Assembly: GCA_002898555.1 (NCBI GenBank)
Contig: BEHR01000023.1
Coordinates: forward strand, 1-57,220
DNA: 57,220 nucleotides
Source: a bacterium HR15
GTDB lineage: Bacteria > Armatimonadota > Fimbriimonadia > Fimbriimonadales > GBS-DC
Direction of reading: 5' to 3'
The notes beneath the pieces were generated by a model, which ran no database searches, was not told the DNA's origin, and saw only the letters and a list, made by a program, of their open reading frames with translations. The translations under genes were made by a program, and so were the position numbers. This document shows, piece after piece, positions 52,355-57,220 of this stretch. Every line of letters starts with the position of its first letter. Position 1 is the stretch's first letter.

Positions 52355-52376
52355 CGGATAAGAGCCTCTTATTCGC
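52354..52376. terminator. Near-perfect inverted repeat spanning both stop codons (flgH / DUF255 gene)
   Basis: GCGGATAAGAG (52354-52364) and CTCTTATTCGC (52366-52376) are complementary over 11 positions with one G-T wobble, separated by one base. It includes the last base of the flgH stop and the whole stop (TTA on plus) of the convergent gene. It would act as a bidirectional hairpin for both mRNAs. There is no long U-run. Confidence 0.6.
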
Positions 52377-54639
52377 CTAACCTCACAGGGAGCAGGAACT
52401 GGCGTTCGATGGGCAGTGCGCACTCGGTGTCCGTGCAGGGCTGATAGACGACGCGCACACGCAGGTAGCCCTCGGTGGGACCGCCTTCTCGAAGTGCCAC
52501 GATAGGCACGAGCGCGACCGCCTGCTCCTGATAGACCATCAGTTGCTCTCCGCCTACCTGATAGGGTTTGGGGTGCGACCAGACGGGTGTCCCGAACTCG
52601 ATGGGCAGGTCGGTCTGTACCTCCACGCGTGTTGGGGTGAGGTCGGCACGGGCAGAATCGGCTGCCTGAATATGCCAGCCTTCCGCGATATGGAAGAACA
52701 CCGTCAGCCCCTCCGGTTGGGTAAACACACTGACCTGGACAGGGCCTTCTCGCTCCAACGCCACCGTGTCCCAGTCCACTTCCAGGTTGGGCGTAGGTAT
52801 TGTGTCGCCTTCCAGTATCAGATAGGCGAAAAGCAGGCTGCTCGTCGCGACTGGCGCACGCTGCACCAGTTGCCAGAATGCACTGATGGTCTCGCCTGCC
52901 ACTATGGCATAGCGCTCGCTGCGGATAGGGTCGTCGCCAATGAGCAGGTGGCTCAGGCTTGCCAACAGTTGTGCCGCTGCCCCGTTGCCTGAGGGCAACT
53001 GCCGATCTTGTACCGACTTGTGGCGTACAATCAGCAGGTTATGCTCATCGGTGGTTTCGAAGAAGCCGCCCAGTTCGGCATCGTGGAACTTCTCGATAAG
53101 CTGATCGGCGAGTGCCGTAGCCCGCTCCAGCCAGCGTGGGTCGCCTGTGGCTTCGAACAGGCTCACCAGTCCCAGCCCATAGAGGGCATAGTCGCTGAGA
53201 TAAGCGGGGATAGCCGCTTCGCCATCGTGATAGCGGTGTAGCAAATTGCCCTGCGGGTCGCGCAGCCGTTGCCAGATGAACTCGGCGGCGGTTGCGGCGA
53301 TGTCGAGATAAGCGGGGTGTTCCAGCGCGTCGGCAGCATACGCCAGCGCGGCGATGGCGATGCCGTTCCAGTCGGTCAGCACCTTGTCGTCGCGGGGCGG
53401 TGCAGGGCGACGAGCACGCACCTCCCGCAATTGGGCGTGTGCCTCTTGCAAGCGTTCGCGCAGTTCCTCTTCGGGCATGCCGAGCGATCGTGCCAGCTCT
53501 TTTAGCGAATCGCGCCGATGGAGAATATTGCGCCCCGTCTGCTTGCCAGTCGCTTCCTCATGATAGTTGCCTTCGGGGCGAATGTTGTAGACCTGACAGA
53601 CCAGCGCGGCGGTCTCCGCATCCAGCGCTTCATAGATTTCGGGCTGTGTCCAGGTATAGAACGCGCCTTCTCCCTCGGGGCTATCGGCGTTTAGTGCGCT
53701 GGCGAACGCGCCCTCCTCGGTGCGCATCTCCCGAATCATCCACTGGAGCGTGCCGTGCGCCACATCGGCATACTCTTGATCGCCGGTCAGGGTATAGGCG
53801 CGTGCATACGCCCATGCCAGCTGGGCGTTATCAAAAAGCATCTTCTCAAAATGGGGCACGAGCCAGCGCGCATCGGTCGCGTAGCGGTGAAACCCACCCC
53901 CTATATGATCATAGATGCCGCCTTCCGCCATCTTGTTGAGCGTGTGCAGTGCCATCACGCCAGCATCCTCGCTCTCCCACACCTCCGCCATCCAGAGCCA
54001 GACAGGCAAAACGGTATTGGGGGGGAACTTGGGCGCGTCGCCAAAGCCGCCATGCTCATTGTCATAGCCTGCCGCGCATTGGGTAAGAAAAACGCGGAAG
54101 ATAGCTGGATCACGCTCACCGCGCATCTCGTGCGCCCGCAGGGTGAGCAGCGAACGCAGATCGTCTGTTAGCTCCTTTGCCGCTTGAAGCACCTGCGGGC
54201 GTTGCGTGCGCCACAGATGCGCGACTTGGCGCAGCAGATCAGCAAAGACCGCAGGCGGAAAATAGGTGCCGCCATAGAACGGTTCCCCATTCGGGGTGAG
54301 GAACACCGAAAGCGGCCAGCCTGCACTGCCCGTGATGAGCTGCACGGCTGCGATGTAAATCTCGTCCACATCGGGACGCTCCTCCCGATCCACCTTGACA
54401 GGGACAAAGTATTCATTCAGCAGCGCAGCAATTTGTTCGTTTTCGAACGACTCGCGCTCCATCACATGGCACCAGTGGCACGCAGAGTAGCCGATGGAGA
54501 GAAAGATGGGCTTATCCTCCGTGCGGGCGCGAAAGAACGCCTCTGCCCCCCACGGATACCAGTCCACCGGATTATAAGCATGCTGAAGCAGATAGGGGCT
54601 TTTCTCCCGTATCAAGCGATTCATTCGTCGAATGTGCAT
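52369..54639 (-). CDS. DUF255 thioredoxin-domain protein (YyaL/Spata20-like) with C-terminal DsbD-like domain
   Basis: A 756-aa protein. The N-terminal thioredoxin-like domain has [19 protein letters not shown] and the CHWC motif (C54, C57) in [15 protein letters not shown]. The middle is an (alpha/alpha)6 toroid of the N-acylglucosamine-epimerase type (AKFPPNT region to WQRLRDPQG). The last 120 residues ([23 protein letters not shown] ... [12 protein letters not shown]) resemble the DsbD N-terminal reductase domain and carry a C-x4-C pair. No signal peptide is seen. The open frame extends upstream, but ATG 54639, with AGGAGAGAGG, is the family start. Confidence 0.85.
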   Translation of the reverse strand: MHIRRMNRLIREKSPYLLQHAYNPVDWYPWGAEAFFRARTEDKPIFLSIGYSACHWCHVMERESFENEQIAALLNEYFVPVKVDREERPDVDEIYIAAVQLITGSAGWPLSVFLTPNGEPFYGGTYFPPAVFADLLRQVAHLWRTQRPQVLQAAKELTDDLRSLLTLRAHEMRGERDPAIFRVFLTQCAAGYDNEHGGFGDAPKFPPNTVLPVWLWMAEVWESEDAGVMALHTLNKMAEGGIYDHIGGGFHRYATDARWLVPHFEKMLFDNAQLAWAYARAYTLTGDQEYADVAHGTLQWMIREMRTEEGAFASALNADSPEGEGAFYTWTQPEIYEALDAETAALVCQVYNIRPEGNYHEEATGKQTGRNILHRRDSLKELARSLGMPEEELRERLQEAHAQLREVRARRPAPPRDDKVLTDWNGIAIAALAYAADALEHPAYLDIAATAAEFIWQRLRDPQGNLLHRYHDGEAAIPAYLSDYALYGLGLVSLFEATGDPRWLERATALADQLIEKFHDAELGGFFETTDEHNLLIVRHKSVQDRQLPSGNGAAAQLLASLSHLLIGDDPIRSERYAIVAGETISAFWQLVQRAPVATSSLLFAYLILEGDTIPTPNLEVDWDTVALEREGPVQVSVFTQPEGLTVFFHIAEGWHIQAADSARADLTPTRVEVQTDLPIEFGTPVWSHPKPYQVGGEQLMVYQEQAVALVPIVALREGGPTEGYLRVRVVYQPCTDTECALPIERQFLLPVRLGE

Positions 54640-54661
54640 TGTCCTCTCTCCTGCATTCAAA

Positions 54662-54684
54662 AGGATACCCGAATCGGGTATTCT
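54662..54684. promoter_or_regulatory. Palindromic divergent promoter (DUF255 gene / small membrane proteins)
   Basis: ATACCCGA-A-TCGGGTAT (54665-54681) is a perfect palindrome in the 52-bp gap between divergent genes. Each arm forms a GGGTAT extended -10: TATCCT on minus (54667-54662) and TATTCT on plus (54679-54684). On the plus strand ATG 54692 is 7 nt after the -10, so that transcript would be essentially leaderless. Confidence 0.55.
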
Positions 54685-54691
54685 CTTTGAC

Positions 54692-54946
54692 ATGCCACGG
54701 AACAAGTTGATGTATCTCGGTGTGCTGGTGTTGGCAGCGTCAGTGCTGCTTTGGCTGGGGGCGGCGCTGTTGCGCAAAATCGAATGGATCCTGCCTTGGA
54801 GCGCAGGCGTTGGTATCGCGCTCATTCTGGTTAGCATGGCGATGGAGCTGCGTAAAAGCGCGCAGACGAAATCGTCCACCGCCGCGGTGGAGCAGCCCAC
54901 CGAGCCAGCAGGCACAGGCACGCAGGCAGAAGGGGATGCCCGATGA
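54692..54946 (+). CDS. Small membrane protein (84 aa), unknown
   Basis: Two hydrophobic segments ([20 protein letters not shown] and [18 protein letters not shown]) separated by a short RKIEW loop, then a polar Thr/Ala/Glu-rich tail. No family is recognised. It starts with ATG 54692 without a Shine-Dalgarno sequence, right after a -10-like box, and its end overlaps the next small membrane protein gene by 4 nt, so the two likely work together in the inner membrane. Confidence 0.65.
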   Translation: MPRNKLMYLGVLVLAASVLLWLGAALLRKIEWILPWSAGVGIALILVSMAMELRKSAQTKSSTAAVEQPTEPAGTGTQAEGDAR

Positions 54947-55158
54947 ACCGCTATGTGCGTTTGGGCTTGCTCATCTTGCTCACGGTGTTGTTGCTGCGGT
55001 TCGCCTTTGGCGTACTGGCGCTGGCAATGCGTCTCGTATCGCTGCTGTTCCCGCTCCTAATGCTGGTGGGAGCAGGGCTGGTGGTCTACGGGTTGGTGCG
55101 CCACTTCCAGCGTCGCCAACTGCGGAGCCGTGCTTCCCATCGTGAGCTGGAAGATTGA
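54943..55158 (+). CDS. Small membrane protein (71 aa), unknown
   Basis: Two closely spaced hydrophobic segments ([21 protein letters not shown] and [19 protein letters not shown]) and a basic tail [11 protein letters not shown]. It starts by ATGA overlap with the preceding membrane protein gene. No recognisable family. Confidence 0.65.
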   Translation: MNRYVRLGLLILLTVLLLRFAFGVLALAMRLVSLLFPLLMLVGAGLVVYGLVRHFQRRQLRSRASHRELED

Positions 55159-55202
55159 GGGAGCATTAACCCGTTGACCACCTCCGTATCGCTGCCCAGA
55201 CT

Positions 55203-56090
55203 ATGGCAGTTGCCCCCACGCTGAGTATCTGCATCGTGAACTGGAACACGCGCGGATTGCTTCGGGAGTGCCTGCGCTCCATCTATCAATATCCCCCCGA
55301 ACAACCCTTCGAGGTGATTGTGGTGGATAACGCCTCCAGCGATGGTAGTGCTGAGATGGTGCGCGTGGAGTTTCCCCAGGTGGTGTTGATTGCGAACGAG
55401 GCAAACCTGGGCTATGCACGGGGCAACAATCAGGCGATGGAGCGAGCGCGGGGCGAGTTCATCCTGCTGCTAAATCCCGACACGGAGATGCGCTCCGACA
55501 CACTACGCAATGCGATTCACTTCCTGCGTGAGCATCCCGAAGTGGGCGCGATTGGGGCGAAGCAGGTTCTGCCTGATGGGCGCGTGCAGCCCTCGGTGCG
55601 AGGTTTCCCCACGCCGCGCAATCTGCTCTTTGAGGTGCTGGGGCTTGCCAGGCTCTTCCCGCGCTCGCGCCTCTTCGCCGCCTATCGCATGCGCTGGTTC
55701 GCCTACGACCGCCCGATGCCCGTCGATCAGCCGATGGGCACTTTTCTGATGGTGCGCCGCGCGGTGATGGAGCAGGTGGGGCTACTGGATGAGGCGTTCC
55801 CGCTCTTTTTCAACGATGTGGACTGGTGCTACCGCATGTGGCAGGCAGGGTGGCAAATCTGGTTTGTGCCACAAGTGGAGATCCTCCATCACGGTGGCGC
55901 CAGCACGAAGCAGGTGCGTCCTGCTGCGATTCGCGAATCGCACCGTGCGCTGGAGCAATTTTACCGCAAGCACTACCGCTCGCGCCTACCCTTGCCGCTT
56001 TACGCCCTTATCGTGGTGCTGATTCGGCTCTCTATGTGGTTACGCCTGCTCTGGCTTCAGTTGCGCTCCTCGGGCGGTCCCCATTCATAG
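55203..56090 (+). CDS. GT2 family glycosyltransferase, rhamnosyltransferase-like
   Basis: A 295-aa GT-A enzyme: LSICIVNWNTRGLLRECL, VVDNASSDGS, NLGYARGNNQAM, the DxD-type LLNPDTEM, and FNDVDWCYRMWQAGWQIWFVP (catalytic ED/DW region). The pattern is that of WbbL/RfbF-like rhamnosyltransferases. A C-terminal hydrophobic stretch (LYALIVVLIRLSMWLRLLWL) may attach it to the membrane. It is distant from the main polysaccharide locus. A TTGACC lies at 55174 but has no matching -10. Confidence 0.87.
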   Translation: MAVAPTLSICIVNWNTRGLLRECLRSIYQYPPEQPFEVIVVDNASSDGSAEMVRVEFPQVVLIANEANLGYARGNNQAMERARGEFILLLNPDTEMRSDTLRNAIHFLREHPEVGAIGAKQVLPDGRVQPSVRGFPTPRNLLFEVLGLARLFPRSRLFAAYRMRWFAYDRPMPVDQPMGTFLMVRRAVMEQVGLLDEAFPLFFNDVDWCYRMWQAGWQIWFVPQVEILHHGGASTKQVRPAAIRESHRALEQFYRKHYRSRLPLPLYALIVVLIRLSMWLRLLWLQLRSSGGPHS

Positions 56091-56109
56091 CCTCCGGTGG
56101 AGATGTTTA

Positions 56110-56163
56110 GGTACAATCACAGGGTGGCTCGTTCAATCAATAGGGTGCACATTTGGGTAAAAT
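56110..56163 (+). promoter_or_regulatory. Two candidate -10 boxes before the peptidase-like gene
   Basis: GGTACAAT at 56110-56117, and TAAAAT at 56158-56163 preceded by GGG. ATG 56170 is only 6 nt after the second box and has no Shine-Dalgarno sequence, so the proximal promoter would give a leaderless mRNA. Confidence 0.45.
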
Positions 56164-56169
56164 AGTGTT

Positions 56170-56895
56170 ATGTACGCCTATACGCAACCGTTTCTCGAAA
56201 TCGTTCTGGAATTTCACCGTTACCGACGCCCCCACGGCTCGGAGTATGAATCGCATGTGCAGACACTGCTGCAAACCGTTGGATTCATACCCTGTGCTGG
56301 GGGGCTTATTCGTTGGGGAACTGAGCGGAATTTGTTCCTCACGGCGCATACGGATACCGTTGGGGAAGGTGGCGAGAACCGTTTGCACATCCAAGATGGC
56401 TACTTGGTGGGCGATGGCTTGCAGAATATCGGTGCCGATGATAGTGCAGGCTTGGTTATCCTATACCATTTGGCGCAGGCGCGCCCCGACCTGACCCTGT
56501 TCGCTTCTACAGGTGAGGAACAGGGCGGGATTGGCAGCATAGAGTTCTGTAAGGCGTATTCCGCTAAGCTGCCGCGGGTGGTGATTAGTTTAGACCGCCG
56601 AGGCAAAACTTCCGTGATTACCTATCAGCGGAGGCAGCGTACTTGCTCCGACAGGTTCGCCCGACAACTGGCGCAAATGCTTGGGGGCGCGTATGCACCA
56701 GACGACACGGGAATATTCACGGACTCTGCTGTGTTTAAGCAGTATGGCAGCGCTGAATGCACCAACATCAGTGTGGGTTATGAAGACCAGCATCGCCCCA
56801 CAGAACGGCTCGATATAGGATTTCTGGAATGGCTGACACATCGGCTGGAACAGCTTGATTTTAACTATTTACTCAATTTAGTGTATTGTGAATAA
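56170..56895 (+). CDS. Minimal M20/M42-type metallopeptidase-like protein
   Basis: A 241-aa protein with the co-catalytic zinc pattern of M20/M28/M42 enzymes: H60-x-D62 (TAHTDTVG), D90/D91 (GADDSAGLVIL), E116-E117 (STGEEQGG), D142 (SLDRRGK) and H208 (YEDQHRPTERL). The family normally has 340-450 aa because of an inserted lid/dimerisation domain, which is absent here. It may be a compact aminopeptidase or amidohydrolase. It is less GC-rich than its neighbours, and non-coding DNA follows. Confidence 0.75.
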   Translation: MYAYTQPFLEIVLEFHRYRRPHGSEYESHVQTLLQTVGFIPCAGGLIRWGTERNLFLTAHTDTVGEGGENRLHIQDGYLVGDGLQNIGADDSAGLVILYHLAQARPDLTLFASTGEEQGGIGSIEFCKAYSAKLPRVVISLDRRGKTSVITYQRRQRTCSDRFARQLAQMLGGAYAPDDTGIFTDSAVFKQYGSAECTNISVGYEDQHRPTERLDIGFLEWLTHRLEQLDFNYLLNLVYCE

Positions 56896-57108
56896 TTGTC
56901 GATTCAGGCTGCTTCCCCAATGGGCAAACGCGCGAAAAGGCTCGCCTTTTAATCCTAATTACCCCCACATGATAGAGAAGACTCCGGGCATAAGCATTTG
57001 CGTCCCTGAACAGCACTGACCAATGGACTTGTCAGTGGCACTATAGATTCGGGCATTTCGGGGTATCTGGTCGGTGATATTTGGCTTATGTTATCCTCAA
57101 TAAGCAGT
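56896..57108. other. Non-coding region, right end
   Basis: No gene is supported in this stretch. It contains one inverted repeat, CACTGAC (57014-57020) and GTCAGTG (57031-57037), with a 10-nt loop, and is more AT-rich than most of the window. Confidence 0.5.
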
Positions 57109-57138
57109 GTAGGGGTGGCAAAATTGATCCACCCCTAC
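57109..57138 (-). terminator. Hairpin terminator of the truncated minus-strand gene
   Basis: GTAGGGGTGG (57109-57118) and CCACCCCTAC (57129-57138) form a perfect 10-bp stem with a 10-nt loop. On the minus strand it begins 6 nt after the TAG of the partial gene at the window end. Confidence 0.6.
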
Positions 57139-57144
57139 CGTTCC

Positions 57145-57220
57145 CTATCGTACACTTGGGTCGCCGCAGGCTAAGCCCCAGTAGTACCACTCCACGAACT
57201 GTCCGCTCCACTGGACTCCG
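57145..57220 (-). CDS. C-terminal end of a minus-strand gene (partial)
   Basis: The minus strand from 57219 reads 24 codons ending in TAG at 57147-57145: a stretch with QFVEWYYWGLACGDPSVR. It is followed directly by a hairpin terminator, which supports a real gene end. It might be a pseudopilin-like protein of the kind at 42971, but too little is present to assign it. Confidence 0.45.
   Translation of the reverse strand, partial: GVQWSGQFVEWYYWGLACGDPSVR

Noticed and set aside
57014-57037. Inverted repeat CACTGAC/GTCAGTG as terminator of the peptidase-like gene
   Set aside because: It lies about 120 bp after the stop codon and has no U-run; too weak to call.

Overview
The window looks like chromosomal DNA of a GC-rich, probably thermophilic, flagellated diderm bacterium, most likely an Armatimonadota. 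The pointers are the prepilin-type protein at 42971 with the [10 protein letters not shown]-type motif typical of that phylum, GH42-like and dockerin-bearing secreted enzymes, a FlgA/FlgH pair (P- and L-ring assembly implies an outer membrane), and Zn-binding forms of S14, S4, L24, L36 and adenylate kinase. The phylum call is inference. No rRNA, IS element, integrase, CRISPR array or recognisable riboswitch was seen.

Layout. (1) 1-20271: a long plus-strand translation locus. It holds the tuf tail, the S10 cluster (rpsJ to rpsQ), the spc cluster (rplN to secY) with an EF-G-like GTPase inserted between rplE and rpsZ, then adk-map-infA, the alpha cluster (rpmJ-rpsM-rpsK-rpsD-rpoA-rplQ), truA-rplM-rpsI and purD. 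Most genes overlap or abut. Most of the longer gaps carry a degenerate 9-bp periodic element. (2) 21589-33360: a polysaccharide-type locus with a DPM1-like GT2, a fused ADH/Gfo-Idh oxidoreductase, two GT4 enzymes, a GHL15-like secreted protein, a heparinase II/III-like protein and, on the minus strand, a GT39-like membrane enzyme (with an in-frame amber) and a methyltransferase. Base composition becomes patchy and more AT-rich from about 24.5 kb. (3) 33389-42848: kbl, a LolA-like protein, mtaB, tRNA-Arg(CCG) directly followed by a GH42-like enzyme, an unrecognised 669-aa coiled-coil protein, and tpiA. (4) 42921-57220: short, mostly secreted or metabolic units: prepilin-like protein, penicillin acylase, PQQ sugar dehydrogenase with a dockerin-like tail, DUF1080 protein, HyuB, flgA-flgH, a DUF255 thioredoxin-like protein with a DsbD-like tail, two tiny membrane proteins, a GT2, a minimal M20/M42-type peptidase, and the tail of a minus-strand gene.

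Two sequence-level patterns cut across the annotation. First, a 9-bp unit (consensus close to GTCYGACCN) runs in phase for 2-8 units in the gaps of the ribosomal locus, and also encodes the X-Ser-Asp/Glu triplets of an N-terminal extension of L3. Second, at least 14 proposed promoters share GG or GGG directly before the -10 box (GGGTATAAT type), mostly without a recognisable -35. Several of these boxes sit only 6-9 nt from an ATG that lacks a Shine-Dalgarno sequence, which suggests leaderless mRNAs.
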